A DNA stretch of 64,000 bases from Xenorhabdus eapokensis (GCF_001908105.1 NZ_MKGQ01000016.1:1-64000); one strand, 5' to 3'; shown: positions 49,505 to 59,698, numbered from the stretch's first letter. Numbers and translations are program-made. Notes: generated by a model from the sequence alone, not told the origin.

Positions 49505-50586
49505 GTTCACTGACAGCCGATGAATTAGCAGACAAAATCAAGCAAGGTGAGATCATTGAAAAAATCAATTTGCAGAATATTTCCCTGGCCGGATGTGACT
49601 TATCCGGGGGAATTTTTAAAGAAGTCGATTTTTCAGGTGCTGATTTTTCTCGAACTTTAATAAAAGAAACCTGTTTTACCGAGTGCCAAGCACAAGGCGC
49701 AATTTTCGACTCGGCACTACTTGAGCAGAACACTTTTGAACAGTGTAATCTGGGGCTCGCAGTCTTTAATAAAAGCACATTAACAAACAATGTATTCCAT
49801 CAATCTGTTTTGGAAAAAACCCAGTTTACCGCGACAAAACAGAAAAATACCCAGTTTGCATCTTGTTCACTACAACATGCTGATTTCAGCCACAGTGACT
49901 TTGAACGAATCACCTTTCTTGCGTCATCAATGGATCAAACAAGATTTAGCCACGGTCATTTTTTTTTGGTCACTTTTTTTCGACAGGATTTACGAACAAG
50001 CGATTTTTCTGCCAGTGAATTTAATAAAACTGTTTTTTTTGAATGCAATCTGCGTAAGCAAAATTTCCATAAACAAGCCTTTAAAATGTGTCAATTTATG
50101 GATAGTCAGCTTGAATCCGTCAATTTCAATCACGCCATACTGACTAATTGCAATTTCAAAGGTGCCATTTTAAAAGACGCCTTACTATCAAATGTCAATG
50201 CAACCCAGGCGTTATTTACCGAAGCAGATTTAACCCAAGCCCGTTGCAAAAACAGCCTGTTTGAACAAGCTCTTTTTATTGGTGCATCCCTTGAATCTGC
50301 CGATTTTCGGCACAGTAACCTGGCATTGGCCGTCATGCACAAAGTACAGGCAACGAATGCACAATTCACCGGTTGTAATATGTCTTATACAGATTTCTCC
50401 TATGCAAACGTCAACAATAGTGATTTTCGCACTGCTCAATTTATGAGAACACTTTTTCATCGTGCTCAACAAATTGGAACATTATTTTCTGACCGCCAAG
50501 GTATTCTGGAAAATGATCCTGAACTATTTGCCGCTGAAGAGTGGAATACACAACATAACAAGATTTCATCAGGAGAATCAAAATGA
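49501..50586 (+). CDS. Pentapeptide-repeat T6SS accessory protein
   Basis: The 361-residue protein consists almost entirely of pentapeptide-type A(D/N)LxX repeats that form a right-handed quadrilateral beta helix, including S-G-A-D-F-S-R-T-L-I and L-E-S-A-D-F-R-H-S-N-L. It overlaps the preceding gene and DUF3540 by four bases each, so the trio is translationally coupled. It resembles the C-terminal half of the upstream protein, suggesting duplication. Function is unknown; a structural or adaptor role at the spike is inferred. Confidence 0.85.
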   Translation: MSSLTADELADKIKQGEIIEKINLQNISLAGCDLSGGIFKEVDFSGADFSRTLIKETCFTECQAQGAIFDSALLEQNTFEQCNLGLAVFNKSTLTNNVFHQSVLEKTQFTATKQKNTQFASCSLQHADFSHSDFERITFLASSMDQTRFSHGHFFLVTFFRQDLRTSDFSASEFNKTVFFECNLRKQNFHKQAFKMCQFMDSQLESVNFNHAILTNCNFKGAILKDALLSNVNATQALFTEADLTQARCKNSLFEQALFIGASLESADFRHSNLALAVMHKVQATNAQFTGCNMSYTDFSYANVNNSDFRTAQFMRTLFHRAQQIGTLFSDRQGILENDPELFAAEEWNTQHNKISSGESK

Positions 50587-51203
50587 CGAAGCCCGCTTAT
50601 GCACTTTCCTCATTCATCCTTAATACTGAGCCATTGCAGCAGATTACCGGCCAGATTGTTAACGTTCTTCCAGATGGCAGTTTTATGGCGGAAAACCATA
50701 ACAACCGTGGTTGGCATTGCCGACAAGCTGTCAGTTGTTTATTGACACCCAGCATGGGGGATACGGTATTAATTACGAAAACCAACAATCAACTCTGGAT
50801 ATTAGCCATATTGGAACGGACAGAACAACAACACATGGCTGAAATCAGCGTCCCAGGTGATCTCACAATCACCTCACAAGGGAACCTAAGTATGCACAGC
50901 AACGGATTCGCTATCACAGCCAATAATGGGAATTGTCATATCAATGAAATGCAATATAGCGGGGAATCCCTGTCTGCATGGATCTCAATAACTCGTCTGG
51001 TTGGTAATCAATTCGAATCTCTTTGGAAAACAGTCACCCAACTGAGTCATCGTCTATTTCGTCATACCACACAAACAGAACAGGTTCGTGCAGGTCAATT
51101 AGATATGCAGGCTGAAAATTATGCCCGATTACATGCCCAACAGACTATTGTCTCTGCAAAAGCCATGACCAAAATCGACGCTGAACAAATTCATATCGGC
51201 TAA
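50583..51203 (+). CDS. DUF3540 T6SS accessory protein
   Basis: The 206-residue protein matches the DUF3540 family: G-Q-I-V-N-V-L-P-D-G, R-Q-A-V-S-C-L-L-T-P-S-M-G-D-T-V-L-I and L-W-I-L-A-I-L-E-R at the start, and A-K-A-M-T-K-I-D-A-E-Q-I-H-I-G at the C-terminus. DUF3540 genes regularly sit between DUF2169 and DUF4150 genes in T6SS clusters. Mechanism unknown; a spike-loading role is inferred from context. Confidence 0.85.
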   Translation: MTKPAYALSSFILNTEPLQQITGQIVNVLPDGSFMAENHNNRGWHCRQAVSCLLTPSMGDTVLITKTNNQLWILAILERTEQQHMAEISVPGDLTITSQGNLSMHSNGFAITANNGNCHINEMQYSGESLSAWISITRLVGNQFESLWKTVTQLSHRLFRHTTQTEQVRAGQLDMQAENYARLHAQQTIVSAKAMTKIDAEQIHIG

Positions 51204-51215
51204 GGATAAGACTCT

Positions 51216-51611
51216 ATGTTTGCTAACACTCAAGGTGGTGGAACGGATATGGCCGTTCCCGATGTTTGCCTGACACCAACGGTTGTACCTCCTGTACCTG
51301 TGCCTTATCCTAATACGGCACAAGGCACGACCGGTATAAGCAATGCCACCAATATCTTATTTGTGGGTTGTCCAGCCCATAATTTAGCAACAACCATACC
51401 TATGACAACAGGAGATAATGCCGGCGTCAATTGTGGTGTAACTTCCGGCACCGTCATGGGTAGTGCCCGCCATGTCATAGGAGTCAATTCCGTCTTGATC
51501 AAAAGCTCTCCGGCAACCCGAGTTTCCTGTTCTACTATGCAAAATTCGACTAACGCCCCGGGTTCACGCACTGTACCCAGCCAAAACAAAGTTCTTATCA
51601 CAGCCAATTAA
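51216..51611 (+). CDS. DUF4150 PAAR-like spike-tip protein
   Basis: The 131-residue protein is a stand-alone DUF4150 (PAAR-like) domain: F-A-N-T-Q-G-G-G, D-V-C-L-T-P, P-V-P-V-P-Y-P-N-T-A, and M-T-T-G-D-N-A-G with conserved Cys residues. PAAR-like proteins cap the VgrG trimer. Many family members carry a C-terminal toxin; this one does not. It lies 12 bases after DUF3540. Confidence 0.9.
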   Translation: MFANTQGGGTDMAVPDVCLTPTVVPPVPVPYPNTAQGTTGISNATNILFVGCPAHNLATTIPMTTGDNAGVNCGVTSGTVMGSARHVIGVNSVLIKSSPATRVSCSTMQNSTNAPGSRTVPSQNKVLITAN

Positions 51612-51644
51612 CTTTTTGTCTTTTTGATTTATTAATCGTTCATT

Positions 51645-52223
51645 ATGCCTAAATATGCTTTGACAAACATTATGACAATGTTTCTTTCACTCAGTAAAAA
51701 AGCGGCAAAAAATGGCTTCCTATCCACAGTATCGATAACCACAGTATTAATAGCCATAACGGGCTGTTCATCAAAAACAAATTTGCCGCCCTATAAATTT
51801 ATCTTCAATACAGAATCTAATGTAAATGATTACGCACCCGTGAAGATAAATATTTTTTTACTAAAATCAAATGAAGAGTTTATGTCTGCCGATTTTTTTT
51901 CCTTGCAAAACAAAGCTCAGAATACGTTAGGCGATAAGCTGGTTAATAAAGACCTATTGTTTATACTCCCTTCTCAATCTACGCATTGCTTGTTGGAAAA
52001 AAACCAACCGGAAGCTAACTACATCGGACTTATCGCTGAATATAAAACATTGAACGGTAAGAAATGGCGCATTTTATTCCCTGTTCCTGTCCCTGAAAAA
52101 CCCTCTTTTTACGAATTTTGGCGTACTTCTTCTGACGAACTACGGCTCTGCGTAAAGATCACTAACCATGGCTTAAGTCTCATCAATGAATGCAACTTGG
52201 GTTGTGTGACAGGAGATAAATAA
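51645..52223 (+). CDS. tssJ: T6SS outer-membrane lipoprotein TssJ (divergent)
   Basis: The 192-residue protein has a lipobox L-I-A-I-T-G-C and a beta-rich body (V-K-I-N-I-F-L-L-K; A-D-F-F-S-L; L-F-I-L-P-S) matching TssJ. It anchors the TssJLM complex in the outer membrane. The position directly before tssK supports it. The exact start is uncertain; internal Met codons at residues 10 and 12 are alternatives and none has a strong ribosome site. Confidence 0.8.
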   Translation: MPKYALTNIMTMFLSLSKKAAKNGFLSTVSITTVLIAITGCSSKTNLPPYKFIFNTESNVNDYAPVKINIFLLKSNEEFMSADFFSLQNKAQNTLGDKLVNKDLLFILPSQSTHCLLEKNQPEANYIGLIAEYKTLNGKKWRILFPVPVPEKPSFYEFWRTSSDELRLCVKITNHGLSLINECNLGCVTGDK

Positions 52224-52227
52224 AATA

Positions 52228-53565
52228 ATGAGATCAGAAAAAGTTATCTGGGCAGAAGGCATGTTTTTACGCCCCCATCACTTCCAGCAAGCTGAAAAAT
52301 ACCTGGAAGCCTATATTCGTGATTGGGGAATAGCACAAAACCCTTACTATTGGGGTTTTTTAACTCTTGAATTGGATCAGGAACTGCTTAATCAGGGTAA
52401 AGTCAGACTTTTCACCGCCAGTGGTATTTTTCCTGACGGAACCCCCTTTAGTTTTGATGCCACCAATGCCCCCACGCCCTTACAGCTTGGTGAAAACCCG
52501 TCTGATAACCGTGTTGTTCTGGCTTTACCAACTCGTCAGCGAGGGAAAGAAGAGGTCATTTTCAGTGAAAAAAGTGATTCTCTGGCTCGCTTTGTTAGCT
52601 TTGAAGCTGAAGTCAACGACTTTAATGCCATGTCTGTTGGCAATGCTGCGATACAATTTGGCAAAATGCGTTTGCGCCTGATGTTGGAATCTGATTTAAC
52701 TCCCGAGTGGACCGCATTGGGTCTTGTATATGTCATAAATAAAACGAATGACAAGAAACGCTATCTTGACTCGCAATTTATTCCGCCCCTGCTCAACTGC
52801 CATGTGAATCCACAAATAGAAAGTTTTATCAATCAAATACAAGACTTACTAGAACAGCGCCGCCAACAAATTAGCCAGCGCCTGTTACAGTTGGGGCGAT
52901 ACAATGATTCTGAGATTATGGACTTTCTCTTGCTGTCACTTTTAAATCGCTATAGCGGCCAGATGAACCATATGCAGAACCTGTCGCTATTGCATCCAGA
53001 ACGGTTATTCAACGAATGGCTACAATTTGCCACTGAATTGGCGACATTCTCCCAACGCCGTGTACCGGAAGAAAATTTACCTCTCTACAATCATGACAAT
53101 TTAACACAGTGCTTCAACCAACTTATGTTTCAACTACGCCAAGGGTTATCAATCATTCTTGAAGAACATGCCATTCAGTTGCCATTAACGGAATACTCTC
53201 ATGGCTTGAATATCGCAACGTTACCCAACGCCAATATGATACATACGTTCAGCTTTATTCTGGCCATCCATGCCGATGTTGCAAATGATATGCTCATGAA
53301 CAAATTCCCTGCCCAAATGAAAATTGCCCCCGTTGGTCGTATACGTGAATTGGTTCAATTGCAATTACCCGGCATCTCACTACGATCCATGCCATCTGTG
53401 CCCAGACAAATTCCCTGGCATTCAGGTTATGTCTATTTTGAACTAGAAAAAGAGGGTGACTTATGGAAACAGATGGAGAAATCGAGCGGTTTTGCCTTAC
53501 ATCTGGCAGGTGAATTCCCTGGCTTGGTCATAGAGTTTTGGGCTGTCCGTAATCAGAAGAAATAG
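52228..53565 (+). CDS. tssK: T6SS baseplate protein TssK
   Basis: The 445-residue protein starts V-I-W-A-E-G-M-F-L-R-P-H-H-F-Q-Q, the TssK hallmark, and continues through the family's conserved regions. TssK trimers link the baseplate to the TssJLM membrane complex. It follows tssJ by four bases and precedes tssL by 14. Confidence 0.95.
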   Translation: MRSEKVIWAEGMFLRPHHFQQAEKYLEAYIRDWGIAQNPYYWGFLTLELDQELLNQGKVRLFTASGIFPDGTPFSFDATNAPTPLQLGENPSDNRVVLALPTRQRGKEEVIFSEKSDSLARFVSFEAEVNDFNAMSVGNAAIQFGKMRLRLMLESDLTPEWTALGLVYVINKTNDKKRYLDSQFIPPLLNCHVNPQIESFINQIQDLLEQRRQQISQRLLQLGRYNDSEIMDFLLLSLLNRYSGQMNHMQNLSLLHPERLFNEWLQFATELATFSQRRVPEENLPLYNHDNLTQCFNQLMFQLRQGLSIILEEHAIQLPLTEYSHGLNIATLPNANMIHTFSFILAIHADVANDMLMNKFPAQMKIAPVGRIRELVQLQLPGISLRSMPSVPRQIPWHSGYVYFELEKEGDLWKQMEKSSGFALHLAGEFPGLVIEFWAVRNQKK

Positions 53566-53579
53566 AGGTAACGAAGCCA

Positions 53580-54800
53580 ATGACGCAGGAAAAACAGAAA
53601 ACTGAACATAAGGTGCTTTCCGATGATACCCACCGTAACCCGTTGGTTTCTGCCGCAAATCCATTGTTAAATACGATTCCCCAGATCCGGCATTCAATTG
53701 TTCACCCTGATCCAACCCATTTACGCCAGCAACTGATCAATGAAATCCGGCGTTTCGAAGTGGAATGCCAGCAAATCAACCTGCCCTATAACGTGATCAT
53801 TGGTGCCCGCTACTGTCTGTGTACCGCATTGGATGAAGCCGCAGCACTCACTCCTTGGGGACTGCGCAGTGTTTGGTCGGGCAGTGGTTTGCTCGTCACT
53901 TTTCATAATGAGACGTGGGGAGGCGAAAAATTTTTCCAGTTATTAGCCAAGTTGTCACAAAATCCCAAGGATAATTTGTTCCTATTAGAACTCATTAACT
54001 TCTGTCTCCTGCTTGGATTCGAAGGGCGTTATCGTGTCATCGATAACGGTCGCACCCAATTGGAAACCGTGAAACAACGCTTATTCCAGTTAATAAGTTC
54101 GATTAGAGGTAGTTATCCCATTGAATTATCAAAAAAAACACAAGCCATTAACTTGCCGAATAAACGTCAACACATGTCCTTACCAGTATGGAGCTCTATA
54201 GCGATATTAAGTTTTCTGGTATGTATCTTGTATATCAACCTGAACTGGCAGTTGAATGATAGGGCTAATCCCATTTCGGCAAAAATCTACCAGACTAACT
54301 TACCCAATGTAACGGTCAGCGATAGGGTATCTCCGTCTGCACCACTCCCCCTGAACCTGCAAAGCAGGCTACAGGATGAAATAACTGCGGGATTATTGGA
54401 CGTCACTGACATGCCTGATAGAAGCGTGATCACGCTAAAAGGAGATGGTTTATTCAATACCAGCTCCATTCAGATCAAAAGCCGTTATTTGGATGTCACC
54501 AGGCGGGTTGCTGAAGTATTAAACCAGTTTAACGGAGAAATCCTGGTTGTCGGGTATACCGATAATATTCCCATTAGTACCCGTTTTTCCCATTTTTCAT
54601 CCAATAATGCTTTATCACTAGCGAGAGCCAAGTCTGTGCAAAAAGAGCTACAACGTTACCTAAACCAGCCAGAAAGAGTCAAAACAGAGGGAAAAGGTGC
54701 CCAAAATCCTTTAGTTCCAAATAATACTGCCAGTAATCGAGCCAAAAACAGACGAGTCGAAATCACACTGTTAGTTTCTCCTGTAAGCCAAACGATGTAA
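53580..54800 (+). CDS. tssL: T6SS protein TssL with OmpA-like C-terminus
   Basis: The 406-residue protein has the cytoplasmic DotU/IcmH domain (~10-195; N-P-L-L; Y-C-L-C-T-A-L-D-E-A), a single membrane helix (~205-222; I-A-I-L-S-F-L-V-C-I-L-Y-I) and a C-terminal OmpA-type peptidoglycan-binding domain (V-V-G-Y-T-D-N-I-P; N-R-A-K-N-R-R-V-E-I). This 'evolved' TssL both bridges to TssM and anchors the apparatus to murein without a separate TagL. Confidence 0.93.
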   Translation: MTQEKQKTEHKVLSDDTHRNPLVSAANPLLNTIPQIRHSIVHPDPTHLRQQLINEIRRFEVECQQINLPYNVIIGARYCLCTALDEAAALTPWGLRSVWSGSGLLVTFHNETWGGEKFFQLLAKLSQNPKDNLFLLELINFCLLLGFEGRYRVIDNGRTQLETVKQRLFQLISSIRGSYPIELSKKTQAINLPNKRQHMSLPVWSSIAILSFLVCILYINLNWQLNDRANPISAKIYQTNLPNVTVSDRVSPSAPLPLNLQSRLQDEITAGLLDVTDMPDRSVITLKGDGLFNTSSIQIKSRYLDVTRRVAEVLNQFNGEILVVGYTDNIPISTRFSHFSSNNALSLARAKSVQKELQRYLNQPERVKTEGKGAQNPLVPNNTASNRAKNRRVEITLLVSPVSQTM

Positions 54801-54812
54801 GGAAATTAAGAC

Positions 54813-57800
54813 ATGCTAAATGCACTTTTTTCTATCATCACCAGCCGGTTAACATGGAGTTTTCTTGGAGTAACGGCTATTTCTTTTTTCATCTGGTTCA
54901 TTGGTCCCATTATTTCTATTGGTAATAAGTTACCTTTTGAAACAAAGACCATACGAATAATTACCATTGTTTCTTTTTACGTGCTCTGGTTATTAGTTAA
55001 AGTCATGCCGCGGTTATACCAATCATGGCTTAACCAAAAGCTGGCCAAGAAATTGAATATCACTAAAGATGAAAATGAAGAAAATAAGCAGAATGAACAA
55101 TATATTACATTGGCAGAACGTTTCTCTGATGCTGCCAGATTATTGAAAAAAGCCTATTTTTCGGGTTGGTATAATAAAAACAAACCGGGCTGGATAAATT
55201 TTTTCAGCCGACAATATATATATCAATTACCCTGGTATCTGGTTATCGGTGCCCCCAGTTCAGGCAAAACTACAGCCCTGACAAACTCTGGCCTACATTT
55301 TCCTCTGTCGGATTATCTGGGTAAATCCGCACTGTACAGTATGCAAGACATGAATAGCTGTAGCTGGTGGTTCACCAATAAAGCCATTCTACTAGATACT
55401 ACAGGTCGCTATGTCACACAGGATAATTTTCACCAACAGGAGGCTGAGGAATGGAAAAATTTCATCCGATTGTTGAAAAAATACCGGATACGCCAACCAC
55501 TTAATGGAATTATTATCACTATTAGTGTGGAAGATTTACTCAATCCATCCACTGAGAAACGGGATCAGCAGGCTTATATGCTGCGCAAACGTCTGTCAGA
55601 GTTACATGAACAACTTAAGATACAGTTCCCTATTTATATCATGATCACCAAGACTGATTTATTAAAAGGATTTAATGCTTATTTTTCCCATTTTGACAAA
55701 AAATCCCGTGAGCAAATTTGGGGATTTAATTTCCCATGGAATAATTCTTCACGGGGCAAATGGAATAAAGGTCTTGATTTTGATTTGAATGAAACTCTTA
55801 ATCAACAATATAGCCAATTAGAATTGCGGTTAAATGCTGAATTACCTTCTATTCTCTTAAACGGACACAATTCACAACAATGTGCCGAAAGTTATTTGTT
55901 CCCGCAAGAATTTGCATCCCTGCGCCCGCTGATCGCACAATATCTTGAAATCGTATTCGCAAAGTCGGGATTTGAAATACCCTACTATCCACGAGGGCTC
56001 TATTTTACCAGTGGAACACAAACAGGATTTCCCTTTGACAATGTCATGGAGAAATTTAACCGCAATTTTCAGTTACCAACAAATAACAATAGTGAGGCCA
56101 TGTCATGGGGGAATAATAAAGGAATTGTTCATCCTACCCCGACCAGCCAGGCTTACTTTATAAAAAATTTACTGGAAAATATCTTCAATGAAGCGGGAAT
56201 TGCCGGTTATAACCGCTGGTGGATATACCGCAAACGCTTTCTGGGAGGGTTGGGATATATTATTTCAGTGGCAATACTGGCATTTGTGGCTAATTTATTT
56301 TTGACCAGCTACAACAATAACAGAAATTATCTGATGGAAGTGCAAGCCAGATTTCCAGCCATTGCAAAACAAAGCTCTGATTTAAAGAAAAACGCCAATG
56401 ATATTTATGCGTTGCTTCCTATTTTAAACAGCTTGGTTCATTTAGATAAAAGCCAACGTTTTTCCTTAAATGATCCTCCCTTATCCTATCGAATGGGGTT
56501 GTATTGTGGTGAACAAATCAGTGATGCCAGCCGTTTTCTATATAGAAAAGCACTACAAACATTATTGTTGCCCCAGATAGCAACAATCATCACTAACCAG
56601 ATGCATGATGACAATCACGATGATATAGAGAACACCTACAATACACTAAAGGCTTATCAAATGTTATACCAGCCTAAGCATTATGATGGTAAGTTTCTGC
56701 ATAACTGGGTCATGCAATATTTGAAAACCCAATTAAAAGCAGACACAACCCAACAGCATTTACAACAAATCGAGGAACATATCGGCCAATTGTTAGATAA
56801 CCAGGTTGTCACATCCCCTTTCATTCGTGACGACACTCTGATCGAAAAAAAACAGCAATTAATTAGCAGAATCCCACCAGCACAACGTGCTTATAATTAT
56901 ATGAAGGACAAATTAATCAATGATCCCAATTTAGCTCCCGTAAATCTGGAATCACTTGCTGGCTCCCAAGCTGAATTGGCTTTCTTACGCATCAGTGGCA
57001 CACCCATTACAGAGGGTATATCGGGGATATTTACCCCTGCTGGTTATCAACAAGGTTTTGAAAAAAAACTCAATACTTTTCTAACAACCTTATATTCACA
57101 AGACAGTTGGGTGCTTGGTAGCTATGCCAAAAAGCAAACCGATAAGGAAATAAAATCCTCCGTTAAGAAATTTTATATTAACGACTACATATATCAGTGG
57201 AGCGAGTTTCTGGCGGATATTGGTCTGAGAAATATCGATAGCCTGGAGCAACGGATCAGCACTTCACGCCTGTTGTCTTCTTTTGATTCACCTATGCGTA
57301 ACCTTTTAATTAATATCAGTAAAAACGTCATGCTGAATGAAAATAGCAATAATATCAGACAACTCAACAATATTGTGAAGAGCAATGTTGTGAAGAGCCA
57401 ATCAGATAAGTTAACGAAATTAGTGCCCCAACAAATAATGCCAGATAATAATCAATCTACACCAGAACAAGAATTAGAAGAATATTTTTCACAAATTATT
57501 GCGTTAGCAAAAAGGCCAAATAAAAACACCCAAAGTATTCCCTTTGATAAGACCTTAAAAGAAATTGGCGAGTTATACCTGTATTTAACCTCAGTACAAA
57601 ATGCAACCAATGCGGGAATGCCCTTGCCTCCTGGTCAGATTATCACGCAGCTACAAGCAACATCAGCCCTCCTGCCTATGCCGTTCAGGGGCATAGTTTC
57701 TTCACTCGCAGTTGGAGCCAGTAGCGATACCCAGCTTAGTGACATGAAAAATGTCGGTAAGCATCTCAGTACAGAAATCGGCAGTTTTTGCAACCAAGCG

Positions 57801-58484
57801 ATTGCCAATCGCTATCCGTTGAACCCTAATGCAAGGCAGGACATCAAGCCCGATGACATGGCACGAATGTTTGCCCCAGAAACAGGCTTAATGGACCGTT
57901 TTTTCCAGAAAAGTTTAGTGGGTAAAGTCGATACGACCCTTCCAAGATGGCAATTTATGCCTGGTGTGAATGGCAAGCCCTTGCCAGGGGGGAAAAAGCT
58001 GCTTAAGCCTTTCCAACAGGCCCAGATTATCCGCAATACGTTATTTACCAACGGAACCCCAACGCCATCATTCCGCGTCATGGTTCGTCCTATCAACATG
58101 AGTAACGATATATTGAGTATGGTGCTCGATGTAGATGGACAGATATTAGAATACAGTCACGGCCCGCAACTTTCACAACTCATTAGCTGGCCTGGGCCTG
58201 CCAATATCAATCAGGTTCATATTCAATTGAACCTAACTAATGGGACAACCGCAAACTTATCAACGTCAGGTTTCTGGGCACTAAACCGATTGCTGGATCA
58301 TGCAAAACATATCTGGCGTGGTAAAACAGGGAACCCAACCAATATCGGTGATATGAGCTTATGGGCAAGGTTTAATATCAGTGGTCATACTGTCTTGCTG
58401 GAATTTACCCCGAACAGTATTTTTAGCCCGTTTAATCTCCCTGCTTTCTCGTGCCCAAATCCAGAACTGTTTCAAGCAGCATGA
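54813..58484 (+). CDS. tssM: T6SS membrane-complex protein TssM (IcmF)
   Basis: The 1223-residue protein has two N-terminal membrane helices (~14-34, ~44-62), a Walker A motif G-A-P-S-S-G-K-T-T (~145-153) in the cytoplasmic domain, a third helix near residue 480-498, and a long periplasmic part that contacts TssJ. Length is typical of TssM. It lies 12 bases after tssL. The Walker A is intact, so ATP-binding variants are likely functional. Confidence 0.95.
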   Translation: MLNALFSIITSRLTWSFLGVTAISFFIWFIGPIISIGNKLPFETKTIRIITIVSFYVLWLLVKVMPRLYQSWLNQKLAKKLNITKDENEENKQNEQYITLAERFSDAARLLKKAYFSGWYNKNKPGWINFFSRQYIYQLPWYLVIGAPSSGKTTALTNSGLHFPLSDYLGKSALYSMQDMNSCSWWFTNKAILLDTTGRYVTQDNFHQQEAEEWKNFIRLLKKYRIRQPLNGIIITISVEDLLNPSTEKRDQQAYMLRKRLSELHEQLKIQFPIYIMITKTDLLKGFNAYFSHFDKKSREQIWGFNFPWNNSSRGKWNKGLDFDLNETLNQQYSQLELRLNAELPSILLNGHNSQQCAESYLFPQEFASLRPLIAQYLEIVFAKSGFEIPYYPRGLYFTSGTQTGFPFDNVMEKFNRNFQLPTNNNSEAMSWGNNKGIVHPTPTSQAYFIKNLLENIFNEAGIAGYNRWWIYRKRFLGGLGYIISVAILAFVANLFLTSYNNNRNYLMEVQARFPAIAKQSSDLKKNANDIYALLPILNSLVHLDKSQRFSLNDPPLSYRMGLYCGEQISDASRFLYRKALQTLLLPQIATIITNQMHDDNHDDIENTYNTLKAYQMLYQPKHYDGKFLHNWVMQYLKTQLKADTTQQHLQQIEEHIGQLLDNQVVTSPFIRDDTLIEKKQQLISRIPPAQRAYNYMKDKLINDPNLAPVNLESLAGSQAELAFLRISGTPITEGISGIFTPAGYQQGFEKKLNTFLTTLYSQDSWVLGSYAKKQTDKEIKSSVKKFYINDYIYQWSEFLADIGLRNIDSLEQRISTSRLLSSFDSPMRNLLINISKNVMLNENSNNIRQLNNIVKSNVVKSQSDKLTKLVPQQIMPDNNQSTPEQELEEYFSQIIALAKRPNKNTQSIPFDKTLKEIGELYLYLTSVQNATNAGMPLPPGQIITQLQATSALLPMPFRGIVSSLAVGASSDTQLSDMKNVGKHLSTEIGSFCNQAIANRYPLNPNARQDIKPDDMARMFAPETGLMDRFFQKSLVGKVDTTLPRWQFMPGVNGKPLPGGKKLLKPFQQAQIIRNTLFTNGTPTPSFRVMVRPINMSNDILSMVLDVDGQILEYSHGPQLSQLISWPGPANINQVHIQLNLTNGTTANLSTSGFWALNRLLDHAKHIWRGKTGNPTNIGDMSLWARFNISGHTVLLEFTPNSIFSPFNLPAFSCPNPELFQAA

Positions 58485-58533
58485 CCGATATCCTTACGGT
58501 TAACTTGTGAACTGAATATAAGCTGAAAATACC

Positions 58534-59616
58534 ATGAATATTGACGCCTTACTCACCCCAATCAGTGTGGAGTTTCCTTGCGGGGAAAACCTCGAATACG
58601 ATGATGAATTTCTGGCATTAGAGCGAAACCTAATCGAAAAGCCGGAACAACAGTTTGGTGATGTTCTCATCCCTGCAGAGCCACCCAACTGGATAGAAGT
58701 TGAAAAAAAAGCCACTCACTTACTGTCCCGTTCCAAAGATCTGCGTGTCATCATAGCCCTCATGCAAGCATGGTTAAATGTTCGAGGAGTATGTGGGTAT
58801 GCCGATGGCCTGAGTTTACTACGCCAAACCCTGGAACGTTATTGGGAAGATGTGTGGCCAAAATTGAAGTTTGATGGTGAATATGATCCCTTATTCCGCC
58901 TAAACACGCTGGCCACTATAGAAGATGGTTCACCATGTACGATAAAAGCTCAAAACTCGATTATATTCAAGGATGCTTCAACGGAATTGTCATTACAGGA
59001 AATGTGCTCACTGCTTAATGGTACGGTAACCGAAATCAAAGGTTATACTGGCGGACGCACTAGATTAATTAACGAATTACATCAACAATCTAATAGCCCT
59101 GAGATTTTGGCAATCATCACCATTCATGAGCAACTGACTGCCTTGATTGAAATTATTCGCCATAATTTATCCGACAATAACATCCCCGAATTGCCACAGT
59201 TTTTAAAACAGTTGGATACCATCATTGGATTTTTTCCCACACATAAATCAGGAACAAGTATTCCGGGGCATTCTGACGGAACAAGAACATTTGAGTCCGA
59301 ACCTATGCAACAAAATAGCGCAGCGGAGCAAATAACATCACCAACCACAATCCTTGAATCCCTTGAAAAGGGGACATTTCTCCATTGGCGAGAAATCGAA
59401 ATAAATAACCGTGATGATGCACGCATTTTATTAGAAAAAGCCAAAACTTATTTTCTTCAACATGAGCCAAGCCATCCTGCGCCTATGATGATTGACCGCA
59501 TCCTACGGCTGATTGACAGTGATTTTATTAATATCATCTACGATCTTGTCCCTGAAGGATTAAATCAGCTTGAGAGCGTTTTTGGTCGCCCCAATAACCC
59601 TGATATGATGGATTAA
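58534..59616 (+). CDS. tssA: T6SS cap/baseplate protein TssA
   Basis: The 360-residue protein has the ImpA N-terminal domain (S-V-E-F-P-C-G-E-N-L-E-Y-D-x-E-F; W-L-N-V-R-G-V-C-G-Y-A-D-G-L; Y-W-E-D-V-W-P). TssA organises baseplate-tube-sheath assembly. The C-terminal part is short (Y-D-L-V-P-E-G-L-N-Q-L), consistent with the short TssA class. It is 49 bases after tssM and 82 before tssB. Confidence 0.93.
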   Translation: MNIDALLTPISVEFPCGENLEYDDEFLALERNLIEKPEQQFGDVLIPAEPPNWIEVEKKATHLLSRSKDLRVIIALMQAWLNVRGVCGYADGLSLLRQTLERYWEDVWPKLKFDGEYDPLFRLNTLATIEDGSPCTIKAQNSIIFKDASTELSLQEMCSLLNGTVTEIKGYTGGRTRLINELHQQSNSPEILAIITIHEQLTALIEIIRHNLSDNNIPELPQFLKQLDTIIGFFPTHKSGTSIPGHSDGTRTFESEPMQQNSAAEQITSPTTILESLEKGTFLHWREIEINNRDDARILLEKAKTYFLQHEPSHPAPMMIDRILRLIDSDFINIIYDLVPEGLNQLESVFGRPNNPDMMD

Positions 59617-59698
59617 ATTAGTCGGAATACGTGTACGTTACTTACCAAGTTGTGGCTTAAAGCAACTTAGTTATCCAGACAATAACGGAGAATGTGTT

